Shown here: one piece after another, positions 27,870 to 38,847 of the stretch
Position numbering within the stretch: the first letter of the stretch is position 1
Layout: each line of letters begins with the position of its first letter
Source of the DNA: Chelatococcus caeni
GTDB taxonomy: Bacteria > Pseudomonadota > Alphaproteobacteria > Rhizobiales > Beijerinckiaceae
Direction: 5' to 3'
Assembly: GCF_014196925.1 (NCBI RefSeq)
Contig: NZ_JACIEN010000001.1
Coordinates: 1,612,001 to 1,676,000 of the forward strand
DNA length: 64,000 nt
Made by a program: the position numbers and the translations under genes
The notes under the pieces: model-generated
The model's input: the letters and a program-made list of their open reading frames with translations, nothing else
What the model was told of the DNA's origin: nothing
Database searches by the model: none

Positions 27870-28283
27870 CTATTCCACGAGCGGGACCGCCTCCCCGAGG
27901 GTCAGCCACCCGGGCCGACGGCCGGCGCTGAACAGAGCGGCCGGCGGGCCCACCTCCGCTTCCTCGAAGCAGCCGGCCGACACGACGAGCCCGTCGGGCA
28001 TCACCTCCGCCTCCATATAGAGCTGCGTCCCGCAGACGGGGCAGAAGACCTGGTCCACCCAGCGCCCCGCGTCGCTGCCACGCCGGAAGCGGCGATGCTC
28101 GCCGGTGGTGCGCACCACGGCGCCCTTGCCGTAGCGCGCCCGCCAGCCGAAGGCCGAGCCCGTCGCCCGCTGGCATTCGCGGCAACCGCAGGCATAGACC
28201 CGGTCCGGCGGCCCGGCGAGCGTGAGGCTCAGCTGCCCGCAGGTGCAGCGGGCGGTGCGCTCCCGCCCCGCTTCAGGCGGCAT
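27870..28283 (-). CDS. GFA-family zinc protein
   Basis: The 137-residue protein belongs to the GFA (glutathione-dependent formaldehyde-activating enzyme-like) family. The zinc-binding cysteines are seen in ARCTCGQL, CGCRECQRATGSAFG and FCPVCGTQL. Despite the family name, formaldehyde activity is not established for most members. It overlaps the upstream reductase gene by 11 nt, so the two are probably co-translated. Its stop lies one base from the stop of the convergent TetR gene. Confidence 0.87.
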   Translation of the reverse strand: MPPEAGRERTARCTCGQLSLTLAGPPDRVYACGCRECQRATGSAFGWRARYGKGAVVRTTGEHRRFRRGSDAGRWVDQVFCPVCGTQLYMEAEVMPDGLVVSAGCFEEAEVGPPAALFSAGRRPGWLTLGEAVPLVE

Positions 28284-29169
28284 GGCGCACCCCGCCCCGC
28301 TCGATGAAACGCATCAGCGCCGCGAAATCGTCCGCCGCGTGGCCGGCCGCGAGCGCGGCCTTGAACAGCCCGTCGAGTGCCGCCGGAAGCACGCGGTCCA
28401 GCCCGTGCTCGTCGCCGACGGCCAGGAGATGATGGAAGGCGCTGTAATGCGCCTCGATGGTCGCGAGCGTCGCGGCGTCGCCGCGCCAGCGCCCCTCGCC
28501 CACCCGCGCGATGAGATCGTCGGTCGCCGCATCGACCACCGGCTGGAAGTCCCGCATGTATCGGGCATAGGCCTCCAGGCCGATGCCCTCTGCGCGGACC
28601 ACCGCCAGCGCCTGCAGGGTGCCGAAGAGCTTGCCCCACATCTGTGTCAGCAGCCCCGTGTCGAGCGCGGACGCATGGCCCGCATCCTCGCCGACGAACA
28701 CGCCGTTGCCGCCGAACACGCGCAGCACGTCGCGATGGCGTTCGAACGCCTGCCGCATGCCGGAGTAGAGAATCGTCGTCTCCGCCCCGCCGATGAAGTT
28801 CGGCGTCGCCATGATGGCGCCGTCGAGATAGGCGATGCCCCGCTCCGCCGCCCATCGGCCGGCCTCGCGCGCCTGCCGGGGCGAACCGGACGTGAGCTGC
28901 ACCACCACCTTGCCGGCGAGCGCGCGTTCCACCGCCGGCATGCGCAGCAGCGCGTCCGCCGCCGCATAATCGATGACATTGACGATGACGACATCCGATG
29001 CGGCCACCGCTTCTGCCAGTGATTCAGCGGTGTGTGCGCCCGCCGCGACGAGGGGAGCGACCTTCTCCGGCGAGCGGTTCCATACGCGCGTTTCGATGCC
29101 CTCTGCGAGCAAGGCTCTCGCGAGCGCCGAGCCCATGCGGCCGGCGCCGACGACACAAGTCTTTGTCAT
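28273..29169 (-). CDS. NAD(P)-dependent reductase, 3-hydroxyisobutyrate dehydrogenase/imine reductase type
   Basis: This 298-residue Rossmann-fold oxidoreductase has the dinucleotide motif VVGAGRMGSALARALL and the N-R-S of VWNRSPEKV, which favours NADP. VVIVNVIDY and VQLTSGSPRQARE, in place of the substrate-binding signature, follow. A helical C-terminal domain comes next. The classic catalytic Lys of 3-hydroxyisobutyrate dehydrogenases is not obvious; ASALDTGLLTQMWGKLFGT resembles imine reductases more closely. The ATG at 29169 was chosen over one five codons upstream. It is divergent from an HxlR regulator that probably controls it. Confidence 0.82.
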   Translation of the reverse strand: MTKTCVVGAGRMGSALARALLAEGIETRVWNRSPEKVAPLVAAGAHTAESLAEAVAASDVVIVNVIDYAAADALLRMPAVERALAGKVVVQLTSGSPRQAREAGRWAAERGIAYLDGAIMATPNFIGGAETTILYSGMRQAFERHRDVLRVFGGNGVFVGEDAGHASALDTGLLTQMWGKLFGTLQALAVVRAEGIGLEAYARYMRDFQPVVDAATDDLIARVGEGRWRGDAATLATIEAHYSAFHHLLAVGDEHGLDRVLPAALDGLFKAALAAGHAADDFAALMRFIERGGVRHAA

Positions 29170-29248
29170 GACGGGAAACCCCACCTATCTTGGCGGGCAG
29201 CACCCGCCGGGTTGCCGATTGATAGGCGCGGCCTGGCGACAGTGTAAA

Positions 29249-29266
29249 TTACGCACTTTCAAGTAA
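29249..29266. promoter_or_regulatory. Candidate HxlR operator
   Basis: The dyad TTAC-N10-GTAA encloses ACTTTCAAGT. It lies in the 126-base space between the divergent reductase and HxlR genes. Further GTAAG-like half-sites follow at 29263-29267 and 29281-29286. The link to HxlR is inferred from position. Confidence 0.4.
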
Positions 29267-29295
29267 GCGCTCACCCCAAGGTAAGTGGTTTTGCA

Positions 29296-29637
29296 ATGAA
29301 ACGCCTCGAAACCGACGAATGCGGCTTCGCCAGTGCCCTCAATGCTATCTCGGGCAAGTGGAAGATGGGCATCCTGTGGGAGGTGACGCTCCAGCCCCGC
29401 CGTTTCGGCGAGCTGCGCCGGCTGCTGCCGGGCGTGAGCGAGAAGGTCCTGGCCCAGCAACTGCGCGAGATGGAGGCCGACGATCTCATCCGCCGCGAGG
29501 TCTTTCCCGGCGCCGTGCAGAAGGTCGAGTATTCCGTGACCGACTTCGGCCGCAGCCTCAACGAGGCCGTCGACGCGCTGTCGCGCTGGGGCAAGGAGTT
29601 CGAGAAGCGGCAGGAGCGCAAGGCGATGGTGGCCTGA
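29296..29637 (+). CDS. HxlR family winged-helix regulator
   Basis: This is a 113-residue HxlR-type MarR-like regulator. Typical features are the single N-terminal Cys (DECGF, residue 9), the block LNAISGKWKMGILWEV, then RFGELRRLLPGVSEKVLAQQ and the wing EYSVTDFGRSL. Such proteins often respond to aldehydes or electrophiles through the Cys. It is divergent from the reductase/GFA pair, which makes these the likely targets. The signal is not known. Confidence 0.92.
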   Translation: MKRLETDECGFASALNAISGKWKMGILWEVTLQPRRFGELRRLLPGVSEKVLAQQLREMEADDLIRREVFPGAVQKVEYSVTDFGRSLNEAVDALSRWGKEFEKRQERKAMVA

Positions 29638-29670
29638 CGCCTCAAGGGACGTCGCCGCCCCCAAAAAGGA

Positions 29671-29692
29671 AGGGCGCCCGCAGGGGCGCCCT
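29671..29692 (-). terminator. Rho-independent terminator of aspS
   Basis: The 9-bp stem AGGGCGCCC / GGGCGCCCT has a four-base loop. Reading leftward it is followed by TCCTTTTTGG. It lies 18 nt after the aspS stop and also 33 nt after the convergent HxlR gene, so it may serve both. Confidence 0.8.
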
Positions 29693-29710
29693 CGACATTG
29701 CCGGTCCGGC

Positions 29711-31519
29711 TCACTTCTCCGGCAAGTTCAGCCGGATGTGCAGCTCCCTGAGCTGCTTCATCGTCACCTCGGACGGCGCGCCCATCATCAGGTCTTCCGC
29801 CCGCTGGTTCATGGGGAAGAGCACGACCTCGCGCAGGTTCTGCTCGTTGCACAGCAGCATGACGATGCGGTCGACGCCCGGTGCGATGCCGCCGTGCGGC
29901 GGGGCGCCGTAGCTGAGGGCGCGCAGCATGCCGCCGAACTTCGCCTCCAGCACGTCCTCGCCGTAGCCGGCGATGGCGAAGGCCTTGCGCATGATGTCCG
30001 GCCGGTGGTTACGGATGGCGCCCGACGACAGCTCGACGCCGTTGCAGACGATGTCGTACTGGAAGGCCGTGATGCCGAGGATCGTCTTCTCGTCCGCCGG
30101 GTCGAGCGCCAGGAAGGCGTCGTGGTCGAAGTTCGGCATGGAGAACGGGTTGTGGGAGAAGTCGATCTTCTTCTCCTCCTCGTTCCACTCGAACATCGGG
30201 AAGTCGGTGATCCAGCACAGGTCGAAGCGCTCGCGGTCGATGAGGTCGAGCTCCTCGCCGATGCGCGTGCGCGCCTTGCCGGCGAGCCCCGCGGCCTTGG
30301 CCTCCTCCCCCGCCGAGAAGAACACGGCGTCTCCGGCGCGCACGCCGGCGGCCAGGGCGATGGCGGCCTGCGCCTCGGCCGGCACGAACTTGGCGATCGG
30401 CCCCTTGCCGACGAGTTCGCCGCCCTCGTCCTCGAAGACGATGTAGCCGAGGCCCGGCGCGCCCTCGCCCCGCGCCCAGTCGTTGAGCTTGTCGAAGAAG
30501 GAGCGCGGCTGGCCCGCCGCCCCCGGCGCGGGGATGGCGCGCACGACGCCGCCGGCCTTGATGACGTTCTTGAAGGCGTTGAACGTCACGTCCTCACGCA
30601 GGAACTCGGCGGTGATGTCGGCGATGATGATGGGGTTGCGCAGGTCCGGCTTGTCGACGCCGTATTTCAGCATCGCCTCGGCGTAGGGAATGCGCGGGAA
30701 GACGGGCGTCACCGGCCGGCCCTCGCCGAATTCCTCGAAGACGCCGCGCAGCACCGGCTCCACCGCCTGGAAGACGTCCTCCTGCGTGACGAAGCTCATC
30801 TCGATGTCGAGCTGGTAGAACTCGCCCGGCGAGCGGTCGGCACGCGCGTCCTCGTCGCGGAAGCAGGGCGCGATCTGGAAATAGCGGTCGAAGCCGGCGA
30901 TCATCGTCAGCTGCTTGAACTGCTGCGGCGCCTGCGGCAGGGCGTAGAACTTGCCCGGATGCAGGCGGCTCGGCACCAGGAAGTCGCGCGCGCCCTCCGG
31001 CGAGGAGGCCGTGAGGATCGGCGTCTGGAACTCGAAGAAGCCGCCCTCCTTCATGCGCCGGCGCAGCGAATCGATGATCTGGCCGCGCTTGACGATGTTC
31101 TGGTGCAGCTTCTCGCGCCTGAGGTCGAGAAAGCGGTACTTGAGCCGCGTCTCCTCGGGGAAGTTCTGCTCGCCGAAGACCTGCATCGGCAGTTCGCCCG
31201 CCGGGCCCAGCACCTCGATCTCGGCGATGTAGAGCTCGATGCCGCCGGTCGGCAGCTCCGGGTTCTCCGTGCCGGCCGGGCGGTTGCGCACCTTGCCGTC
31301 GACGCGCACCACCCATTCCGAGCGCAGCGTCTCGGCCACCTTGAAGGCCGGCGAATCCGGGTCGATGACGCATTGCGTCAGGCCGTAGTGATCGCGCAGA
31401 TCGATGAACAGCACCCCGCCGTGGTCGCGAATGCGATGGCACCAGCCCGAGAGGCGAACGGTCTCGCCGACATGGGTTTCGCGGAGCGCGCCGCAGGTAT
31501 GTGAACGGTAGCGATGCAT
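29711..31519 (-). CDS. aspS: Aspartate--tRNA(Asp/Asn) ligase
   Basis: This class IIb bacterial-type AspRS has 602 residues with an OB-fold anticodon domain, a catalytic core and an inserted GAD domain (about residues 290-415). It carries [39 protein letters not shown] and the C-terminal [12 protein letters not shown]. His33 in RDHGG aligns with the His that marks non-discriminating AspRS. Together with gatCAB in this window, it suggests the enzyme also makes Asp-tRNA-Asn. The ATG at 31519 fits the family; a 40-codon upstream extension is ignored. It is divergent from rnd. Confidence 0.96.
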   Translation of the reverse strand: MHRYRSHTCGALRETHVGETVRLSGWCHRIRDHGGVLFIDLRDHYGLTQCVIDPDSPAFKVAETLRSEWVVRVDGKVRNRPAGTENPELPTGGIELYIAEIEVLGPAGELPMQVFGEQNFPEETRLKYRFLDLRREKLHQNIVKRGQIIDSLRRRMKEGGFFEFQTPILTASSPEGARDFLVPSRLHPGKFYALPQAPQQFKQLTMIAGFDRYFQIAPCFRDEDARADRSPGEFYQLDIEMSFVTQEDVFQAVEPVLRGVFEEFGEGRPVTPVFPRIPYAEAMLKYGVDKPDLRNPIIIADITAEFLREDVTFNAFKNVIKAGGVVRAIPAPGAAGQPRSFFDKLNDWARGEGAPGLGYIVFEDEGGELVGKGPIAKFVPAEAQAAIALAAGVRAGDAVFFSAGEEAKAAGLAGKARTRIGEELDLIDRERFDLCWITDFPMFEWNEEEKKIDFSHNPFSMPNFDHDAFLALDPADEKTILGITAFQYDIVCNGVELSSGAIRNHRPDIMRKAFAIAGYGEDVLEAKFGGMLRALSYGAPPHGGIAPGVDRIVMLLCNEQNLREVVLFPMNQRAEDLMMGAPSEVTMKQLRELHIRLNLPEK

Positions 31520-31670
31520 GGGCACGGTGTTCCGGCTCGACGATCGGACGAAGGGTGAATGAGCGCCCGCGCGCGGCAACGGCGCGGCCGCGGGAGAAGC
31601 CCACGAGACGGCACGAATGTCAAGGATTGGCCGCGACAAGTGGCCGAGTCTGAGCTATAGCGCGAAGACC

Positions 31671-32816
31671 ATGGACTTGATTGCTACGACCGACGCCCTC
31701 GCCGCTGCCTGTGCACGCCTCGCCAAATTCCCCTTCGTCACCGTGGATACCGAGTTTCTGCGGGAGACGACGTATTACGCCAAGCTCTGCCTGATCCAGA
31801 TGGCGAGCCCGGCCGAGGCCGTGCTCGTCGATCCGCTGGCCGAGGGCATGGACCTTGCGCCCTTCTACGCGCTGATGGCCGACACAGAGGTGGTCAAGGT
31901 CTTCCACTCGGCGCGGCAGGACATCGAGATCATCTGGCAGGGCGGCAGCGTCATCCCGACCCCGCTGTTCGACACGCAGGTCGCCGCCATGGTCTGCGGC
32001 TATGGCGACTCGGTGTCCTACGAGCAGCTGGTCAACGACCTCGCCAAGGCGCGCATCGACAAGTCCTCCCGCTTCACCGACTGGTCGCGCCGCCCGCTCA
32101 GCGAGCAGCAGCTCGCCTATGCCCTCTCGGACGTGACGCATCTGCGCACCGTCTATGCGGCGCTGCATGCGGACCTGGCCGAGAGCGGGCGCGAAAGCTG
32201 GCTCGATGAGGAGATGGCGGTGCTCACCGCGCCCGCCACCTACGACACCCATCCCGAGGATGCCTGGCAGCGCCTCAAGGGGCGCATCAAGAAGCCGAAG
32301 GAAGCCGCGGTGCTGATGGAGATCGCGGCCTGGCGCGAGCGCGAGGCCCGCAGCCGCAACGTGCCGCGGTCGCGCATCATGAAGGACGACGCCCTCATCG
32401 ACATCGCCGTGCACGCGCCGACGACGCCGGAGGCGCTCGGCGCGCTGCGCTCCGTCCCCAACGGCTTCGAGCGCTCGCGCCCGGCCGGCGACATCCTCGC
32501 CGCCGTCGCACGCGGCGTGGCGCGCGATCCGAAGTCCGTCAGCCTCGGCGAGCGCGGCCGCAAGGCCGGCTCCAACGGCGCCGCCATCGAAATGCTCAAG
32601 GTGCTGCTGAAGGCCGTGGCGGAGAACGAGCGGGTCGCCCCGAAGATCCTCGCCACGGTGGACGATCTCGAGGCCATCGCCCTCGACGACGAGGCCGACG
32701 TGCCGGCGCTCACCGGCTGGCGGCGCCAGCTCTTCGGGGAGAAGGCGCTCGCCCTCAAGGCCGGGCGCCTCGCGCTCACCGTCGACCGCGGGCGCGTGCG
32801 CCTCGTCGAATATTGA
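31671..32816 (+). CDS. rnd: Ribonuclease D
   Basis: RNase D is a DEDD-type 3'-5' exoribonuclease that trims tRNA and other stable RNA precursors. The 381-residue protein has Exo [11 protein letters not shown], Exo [12 protein letters not shown] and Exo [16 protein letters not shown]. An HRDC domain follows (about residues 205-285). The C-terminal part is less conserved. The ATG at 31671 is preferred to one 18 codons upstream because the exonuclease domain then begins normally. Its stop directly abuts the stop of the convergent chemoreceptor gene. Confidence 0.95.
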   Translation: MDLIATTDALAAACARLAKFPFVTVDTEFLRETTYYAKLCLIQMASPAEAVLVDPLAEGMDLAPFYALMADTEVVKVFHSARQDIEIIWQGGSVIPTPLFDTQVAAMVCGYGDSVSYEQLVNDLAKARIDKSSRFTDWSRRPLSEQQLAYALSDVTHLRTVYAALHADLAESGRESWLDEEMAVLTAPATYDTHPEDAWQRLKGRIKKPKEAAVLMEIAAWREREARSRNVPRSRIMKDDALIDIAVHAPTTPEALGALRSVPNGFERSRPAGDILAAVARGVARDPKSVSLGERGRKAGSNGAAIEMLKVLLKAVAENERVAPKILATVDDLEAIALDDEADVPALTGWRRQLFGEKALALKAGRLALTVDRGRVRLVEY

Positions 32817-34829
32817 TCAGGCCGCCTCGCGCAGGAACTCGTCGAGCGCGCCGACGAGGAACTGAGCCGACCGGGTGAAGTCCTGCGACAGGGCGGCGAG
32901 GCTTTGCGCGGCCTCGCGCGTCTTGGCCACCGTCTCGCCCATGGCCGACAGGCTCTCGTTCATCAGCGTCGCCCCGCGCGCCGCTTCCGACGTGCTCGCG
33001 GCGATGGCGGCCGTCGCCTGCCCCTGCTCCTCGACGGCGGCAGCGAGCGACGTGCTGAACAGGTTGATGGCCCTGAGCGCCTCCTCGATCTCGCCGACGG
33101 CGCTCAGCGTGGTCGCGGTATCGTTCTGGATGCCGTCCACATAGGCGGTGATGTCGGCGGTCGCCTTGGCCGTCTGCTGCGCGAGCTGCTTGACCTCGCC
33201 GGCGACGACGGAGAAGCCCCGCCCGGCCTCCCCCGCCCGCGCCGCCTCGATGGTGGCGTTGAGCGCGAGCAGCGCCGTCTTCTCGGCGATCGACTGGATG
33301 AGATGCACGATGGCCTCGATGCGGCGTGCCGCATCACCCAGGGTGCGCGCCTTCTCGCTCGACCGCTCGCCGACCGCCAGCGCCTCCACGGCGACGCGCG
33401 AGGCCTCGAAGGAACGCTGCGAGATGTCGTTGATGGAATGGGCCAGCTGGTCCGTCGCCGAGGCGACCGTGGCCATGTTGGTGGAGGTGTCGGCCGCCGT
33501 GCCGTGCGCGCGCTCGACGAAGGAGGCGGAGACCTCGACCTCCGCGCCGAGGTCCTGCGACAGGCGGCCGAGCGAACCGGCCCCTTCGCGCACCGCGACG
33601 AGGATGGAGGTGGTGCGCTCGCGCAGCCGGCCGATCGCCTGCTCCAGCATGCGCCGGCGGGCCTCGTTCTCCTCGGCGGCCAGCTCGGCCTCGCGCTGCA
33701 GCGCCGCATTGGCCTGAGCCTGGTCGCTGAAGACGCCGAGGCTGCGCGCCATGATGCCGATGGCATCGTCCCGGTCCGCCCCGGCGATGGCGATGGCGGC
33801 GTCGCCCGCCGCCAGCCTCTGCATGCTGCGGCCGAGGCCGTCGAGGGGCGCGACGATGCGGCGGTCGAGCCAGAGCAGCGTCAGCCCCGCCGTGACGAGG
33901 CCGCCGAGGAAGGCGAGCACAAGGCCGCCGAGCAGCATCCCCGTGAGCCGCGCGATCTCGGCCACCGCGTCGGCAGAGGCCGTCTCGGCCGCGGTCCGCA
34001 TGTCACGGGCGAGCGTGCCGGCCTCCGCCACCGCCGCCTCGAGCGCCGCGGCGGCACCTGCCGCCCGCTCGCCCGCACCGGCCTTCTGTGTCACGAAGCC
34101 GTAAAGCTTGGCGCGCTCGCTCTCGGCGGCGCGCAGGAGATTGCGCGACGAGACCCCGAATTCGCGCAGGCGGGCCCCCGCCATGTCGAGCCGGTCGATG
34201 AAATTCGAGATCCGGTCGCGCAGCGCCTCGAACCCGGCCGCGTCGTTGTCGCCGAGGAAGGCGATGGCGCCCGCGGCGATGGCCGAGGCCTCCTCCCGCA
34301 GGCGCGCCACGGCCGCCGCCTCTGCCTCTCCGCCGGCCGCCGACAGCGCCCGGGCGATCGTTTCCGTCGCCGCGAGAAAGTCCGTCACCGTTTGCGGATA
34401 GACCTCGTCGAGATCATCGAGCGCCCAGCGCGACACCACGGCATCGCGTGCCCGCGGCCCGAGCGTGCCGCTGATCGCGGCGACACGCGCGACGTCGTCG
34501 GCAAAGGGTGTATCCGCCGCAAGCGCCGCCAGCCCCTCGACGGCACCCGCGAGGCGCGCGAGCTCCGGGTCGATCAGCGCCTCCGGAGCGCGCCCGAAGG
34601 CGCCCTCGGCGGTACGCACGCGCAGCACCATCTGCTCGAGGTCCGACACATAGCCCGCCGCCCCGCCGACGACGCGCATGAGCGCCCCGGTCTCGCCGGC
34701 GAGCCGCGCCATGTGCGACACCGTGGCGCCGACGACGGCGAGCACCAGACCCATGCCGACCACGATGAACAGCGCGATCGGCGTCGAAACGCGCAAATTG
34801 ATCCTGCTTCTCAGCGATAATGTCGCCAC
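32817..34829 (-). CDS. Methyl-accepting chemotaxis protein
   Basis: This is a membrane chemoreceptor of about 670 residues. It has TM1 near the N-terminus ([19 protein letters not shown]), an all-helical periplasmic sensor of about 250 residues and TM2 ([20 protein letters not shown]). A HAMP domain with [11 protein letters not shown] follows, then the signalling hairpin with tip [20 protein letters not shown]. No C-terminal receptor-methylation pentapeptide is seen. No other che or flagellar genes are nearby, so it is an orphan. Start choice is uncertain: the GTG at 34829 follows a G-rich stretch, while the frame is open to a GTG at 34862. Confidence 0.92.
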   Translation of the reverse strand: MATLSLRSRINLRVSTPIALFIVVGMGLVLAVVGATVSHMARLAGETGALMRVVGGAAGYVSDLEQMVLRVRTAEGAFGRAPEALIDPELARLAGAVEGLAALAADTPFADDVARVAAISGTLGPRARDAVVSRWALDDLDEVYPQTVTDFLAATETIARALSAAGGEAEAAAVARLREEASAIAAGAIAFLGDNDAAGFEALRDRISNFIDRLDMAGARLREFGVSSRNLLRAAESERAKLYGFVTQKAGAGERAAGAAAALEAAVAEAGTLARDMRTAAETASADAVAEIARLTGMLLGGLVLAFLGGLVTAGLTLLWLDRRIVAPLDGLGRSMQRLAAGDAAIAIAGADRDDAIGIMARSLGVFSDQAQANAALQREAELAAEENEARRRMLEQAIGRLRERTTSILVAVREGAGSLGRLSQDLGAEVEVSASFVERAHGTAADTSTNMATVASATDQLAHSINDISQRSFEASRVAVEALAVGERSSEKARTLGDAARRIEAIVHLIQSIAEKTALLALNATIEAARAGEAGRGFSVVAGEVKQLAQQTAKATADITAYVDGIQNDTATTLSAVGEIEEALRAINLFSTSLAAAVEEQGQATAAIAASTSEAARGATLMNESLSAMGETVAKTREAAQSLAALSQDFTRSAQFLVGALDEFLREAA

Positions 34830-34956
34830 GCCTGCCCCCGAATCCCCTTTTGTGCAACGCACACGTTGTGGAGATCCGGCATTGCGGAACGGTTACCCTT
34901 ACATGAAATTTCTGTGACAGGCCTTTGTAATAGAAGTCGTTTCCAGTTCCCCGAGC

Positions 34957-36522
34957 TTATTTGCCGGTCTGGATGACGGGCTCGCGGCCGACGAGGCGGG
35001 AGAGCTGCTTGACGCGGTTGAGCAGACGGTCGCTCGCCAGCGCGGCAAGATCGCCCGGCAGCGCCAGCACCAGCTTGCCGCCGTGCCCCGTGATCGGCGC
35101 CCGCGGCAGGACTCCCGGCATGGCCGCCGAGACGAGATAGGCGACCCGCATGGCACCGCCGAGGATGCGCGCCCGGTCGATCATCCGGGTCGTCACCAGT
35201 TCGCGGATGCGCGGGCTGATGTCGTCCACCGACAGGCCGACGTGGCGGAAGAAGACCGACAGGGCCAGGAAGGCGCGGCCGGGATGGTCGACGCCGACGA
35301 AGGCGGCATGGGCGATGATGTTGAGCCCCTGCTCGCCGCGATAGTCGGGATGCGCGCGCCAGCCGATGTCGGCGAGGAGGCACGCGGCATGGCGCAGGCG
35401 GCGCTCCTCCCCCGTCTCGTCGAGGTGGAGCGAGGCGACGAGCTTGTCGGTCCAGCCGATCAGCTCCTCGCCGTGCATCGGCGCGCGCGAGCGCAGCAGG
35501 TTGAGCTCGCGCGCCGCGGAGAGCAGCGGATCCATCCGCCGCTCCTCGTTGGACAGCTTCTCGTAGAGCAGCCCCTCGCGCACCCCCTGCGCGGAGATGA
35601 CGACCGTCCTGGGCTTGCCCTTGCGGATGATCTCTTCGAGCAGCAGCGCCCCGTAGCCGAGCAACGGCCGGCGGGCTGCCGAGACGGCCTCGATCGATTC
35701 GAGCGTTTCCGCATCGACGCGCTCGACGATCTTGGCGAAGTCCGTGACGTCCTTCGGCGCCACCGTATAGCCGTGCATCACGTGCAGCGGATAGCCCTTC
35801 TGCGTCATGTGCAGGCGCGCCAGGGCGCGCCAGGTGCCGCCGACGGCATAGAAGGTGCGCCCCTTCAGGCGCTCCAGCGGCTCGGCCCTGGCGAAGGCGT
35901 CGCGCACCACCTTCGAGGCCTTGCGGATGTTGCCGCCGGTCGTGTCCTGCAGGGCGAGGCCCCCGAGCGGCAGCGACACCCCCTTGCCGAGCTCGAAGCC
36001 GCGCACGTCGATGAGCTCGAGGCTGCCGCCACCCATGTCGCCGACGACGCCGTCGGCATCATGGAAGCCGGACATGACGCCGAGCGCCGAGAGCTGCGCC
36101 TCGCGGCTGCCCGAGATGAGCTCGATGGGATGGCCGATCGCCGCCTCGGCCCGGGCGAGGAAGTCGGGCCCGTTCTCGGCATCGCGCGCCGCGGCCGTCG
36201 CCAGCACGTGCACCGAGCCGACCTGCATGAGCCCGCACAGGACGCGAAAGCGCGCCAGAGCCCTGAGCGCCTTCTCGACCGCGTCGTCGCGCAGCCGCTT
36301 CGTCGTCGTCACGCTGCGGCCGAGGCCGCAGAGCACCTTCTCGTTGAAGATCGGCGTCGGGGCCCGCGTCATGCCCTCGTAGGCGACGAGGCGGACCGAG
36401 TTGGAGCCGATATCGACGATGGCCACCGGTGCGCCGACGTCGAGCCGGCCCGGGGCACGCAGTTCAGGCAGAGGATCCCTTGGCGAGGGTCCTGGGGCGC
36501 GAATCCTTGAGAGACTTTCCAC
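34957..36522 (-). CDS. ppx: Exopolyphosphatase Ppx/GppA family
   Basis: This enzyme hydrolyses inorganic polyphosphate and may also act on pppGpp. The 521-residue protein has the ASKHA phosphate-1 motif [17 protein letters not shown] and a phosphate-2 region [15 protein letters not shown]-terminal HD-like helical domain follows (about residues 330-500). The GTG at 36522 would overlap the 3' end of ppk by 59 nt. A later internal start near [10 protein letters not shown] (about codon 31) cannot be excluded. It pairs with ppk, giving synthesis and breakdown from one locus. Confidence 0.92.
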   Translation of the reverse strand: MESLSRIRAPGPSPRDPLPELRAPGRLDVGAPVAIVDIGSNSVRLVAYEGMTRAPTPIFNEKVLCGLGRSVTTTKRLRDDAVEKALRALARFRVLCGLMQVGSVHVLATAAARDAENGPDFLARAEAAIGHPIELISGSREAQLSALGVMSGFHDADGVVGDMGGGSLELIDVRGFELGKGVSLPLGGLALQDTTGGNIRKASKVVRDAFARAEPLERLKGRTFYAVGGTWRALARLHMTQKGYPLHVMHGYTVAPKDVTDFAKIVERVDAETLESIEAVSAARRPLLGYGALLLEEIIRKGKPRTVVISAQGVREGLLYEKLSNEERRMDPLLSAARELNLLRSRAPMHGEELIGWTDKLVASLHLDETGEERRLRHAACLLADIGWRAHPDYRGEQGLNIIAHAAFVGVDHPGRAFLALSVFFRHVGLSVDDISPRIRELVTTRMIDRARILGGAMRVAYLVSAAMPGVLPRAPITGHGGKLVLALPGDLAALASDRLLNRVKQLSRLVGREPVIQTGK

Positions 36523-38689
36523 GTCCAGACAGACTCGGGTTCGTCATGAAGTACTGATGAGCGTTGAAGGACTGCTCCCCCTTGCCCGGGATGATGCGCT
36601 TGCTCGTCCCATCGGGCAATACAGTCCAGCTCTGCTCGTTGTCCAGCAGATTGGCGAGCATGATCTGCTCGAGGATCTGCTCGTGGACCGTCGGATTGGA
36701 GATCGGCAGCAGCGCCTCGACCCGCCGATCGAGGTTTCTCTGCATCAGGTCGGCCGAGGAAATGTAGAGATGCGCCTTGGCGTGCGGCAGCCCGTGCCCG
36801 TTGCCGAAGGCGTAGATGCGGCTGTGCTCGAGGAAGCGGCCGACGATGGACTTGACGCGGATGTTCTCCGACAGGCCCGGAATGCCCGGCCTGAGGCAGC
36901 AAATGCCACGCACGATGAAGTCGACCTGCACGCCGGCCCGGCTCGCCTCGTAGAGCGCATCGATGATCGTCGAATCGACCAGCGAATTGCACTTGCCCCA
37001 GATCTGGGCCGGGCGGCCGGCCTTCGCATGGGCGATCTCCTCCTCGATATGCTTGAGGAGGCGCGCCTTGAGCGTCACGGGCGAGACGGCCATGCGCTCG
37101 AGCTCGGCCGGCTCGGCATAGCCGGTGATGAAGTTGAAGATGCGCGCCACGTCCCGTGCGATGACCGGGTCGGCCGTGAAGAACGACAGGTCGGTGTAGA
37201 TGCGCGCCGTGATCGGGTGATAGTTGCCCGTGCCCACGTGGCAATAGGTGACCAGCTGCCCGCCTTCGCGGCGCACCACCGACGACAGCTTGGCGTGGGT
37301 CTTGAGCTCGATGAAGCCGAAGACCACCTGCGCCCCCGCCCGTTCGAGGTCGCGCGCCCAGCGGATGTTGGCCTCCTCGTCGAAGCGGGCCTTGAGCTCG
37401 ACGAGCGCCGTCACGGATTTGCCCGCCTCCGCCGCCTCCGCGAGCGCCTTGACGATGGGCGAGTCGGACGAGGTGCGGTAGAGCGTCTGCTTGATCGCCA
37501 CCACGTTGGGATCGCGCGCCGCCTGCTGCAGGAACTGCACCACCGCGTCGAAGGATTCGTACGGGTGGTGGATGACGATGTCCTTCTGGCGGATGGCGGC
37601 GAAGCAATCGCCCCCGTGCTCGCGAATGCGCTCGGGAAAGCGCGGGTTGTAGGGCTTGAACTTGAGGTCGGGCCGGTCGAGCCCGACGAGCTGGCTGAGC
37701 TCGTTGAGCGCCAGCATGCCCTCGACCACGAAGATCTCGTCGGTCGTCACGTTGAGCTCATCGGCGACGAAGGCGCGCAGCCCCTCGGGCATGGCCGCCT
37801 CGACCTCGAGGCGGATGACGCTGCCGCGGCGGCGCTGCTTGAGGGCCGATTCGAACAGGCGCACCAGGTCTTCCGCCTCTTCCTCGATTTCGAGATCGCT
37901 GTCGCGGATGACGCGGAAGCACCCCTGCCCCTTCACCGTGTAGCCGGGGAAGAGCTTGGCGGTGAACAGGACGATGAGCTGTTCGAGCGCGATGAAGCGC
38001 TGGGCCCCCGTCTCGGCGAAATCCGGCAGGCGCACGAAGCGCTCCACCCGGTTCGGTACGCGGATCAGCGCGTTGAGCGAGCGGTTGTCGCTCTGGCGGA
38101 AGAGCGCCAGCGCCACCGTGAAGCCGAGGTTGGAGATGAACGGGAAGGGATGGGCCGGATCGACCGCGAGCGGCGTCAGCACCGGGAAGACGTGGTGCAG
38201 GAAGTAGTCGTCGAGCCACAGGCGCTCGGCCTTGGTCAATTGCCCGGCGTCGACGAGGACGATGCCATTCTCGAGCAGTTCGTCCCTGAGTTCGCGCCAG
38301 CGGCGCTGCTGGTCGCTGGCGAGCACCGACACCTCGGCGCCGATGCGCATCAGCTGCTCGGCCGGCGTCAGCCCGTCCTGCGACTGGGTCATGACGCCCG
38401 AGCGCACCTGGCCGCGCAGGCCGGCGACGCGCACCATGAAGAACTCGTCGAGATTGTTGGCCGAGATCGACAGGAAGCGCAGCTGCTCCAAAAGCGGATG
38501 GCGCTTGTTGGAGGCCTCCTCCAGCACCCGGCGGTTGAACTGCAGCCAGGACAGCTCGCGGTTGATGAAGCGCTCGGACGACTGGCGCAGCGCCTCGGCA
38601 GCGACCGCCTCGGCCGCGACGGCCCCACCCTGGTCGAGCTTCACCGCCTCGCCCTGCCCGCCCGCCGGCTTGATCGCCTCGAGGTTCAC
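36464..38689 (-). CDS. ppk: Polyphosphate kinase 1
   Basis: Ppk1 is a membrane-associated enzyme that polymerises the gamma phosphate of ATP into polyphosphate. The 741-residue protein has the N-terminal block [20 protein letters not shown]. The catalytic His is in the [16 protein letters not shown] segment, and the second conserved His is in [13 protein letters not shown]. The C-terminal PLD-like region ends in [15 protein letters not shown]. The GTG at 38689 is chosen because GGAG lies seven bases before it; the open frame extends 31 codons upstream without similarity. It overlaps ppx. Confidence 0.95.
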   Translation of the reverse strand: MNLEAIKPAGGQGEAVKLDQGGAVAAEAVAAEALRQSSERFINRELSWLQFNRRVLEEASNKRHPLLEQLRFLSISANNLDEFFMVRVAGLRGQVRSGVMTQSQDGLTPAEQLMRIGAEVSVLASDQQRRWRELRDELLENGIVLVDAGQLTKAERLWLDDYFLHHVFPVLTPLAVDPAHPFPFISNLGFTVALALFRQSDNRSLNALIRVPNRVERFVRLPDFAETGAQRFIALEQLIVLFTAKLFPGYTVKGQGCFRVIRDSDLEIEEEAEDLVRLFESALKQRRRGSVIRLEVEAAMPEGLRAFVADELNVTTDEIFVVEGMLALNELSQLVGLDRPDLKFKPYNPRFPERIREHGGDCFAAIRQKDIVIHHPYESFDAVVQFLQQAARDPNVVAIKQTLYRTSSDSPIVKALAEAAEAGKSVTALVELKARFDEEANIRWARDLERAGAQVVFGFIELKTHAKLSSVVRREGGQLVTYCHVGTGNYHPITARIYTDLSFFTADPVIARDVARIFNFITGYAEPAELERMAVSPVTLKARLLKHIEEEIAHAKAGRPAQIWGKCNSLVDSTIIDALYEASRAGVQVDFIVRGICCLRPGIPGLSENIRVKSIVGRFLEHSRIYAFGNGHGLPHAKAHLYISSADLMQRNLDRRVEALLPISNPTVHEQILEQIMLANLLDNEQSWTVLPDGTSKRIIPGKGEQSFNAHQYFMTNPSLSGRGKSLKDSRPRTLAKGSSA

Positions 38690-38847
38690 CGTCCCGCTCC
38701 CTTTAGCTATGTCGCAGCCACTTGTTCCGTCCTTGTGCGTCAATTCCAAGACAGACGCATGACGGCCGGATGCGCGGCGCACGGCGGCTTCCCGCGCCGC
38801 ACCTCAGCCTCCCATCGGCGCGGCCGGGATGCAACCGTCTCGGAGCG

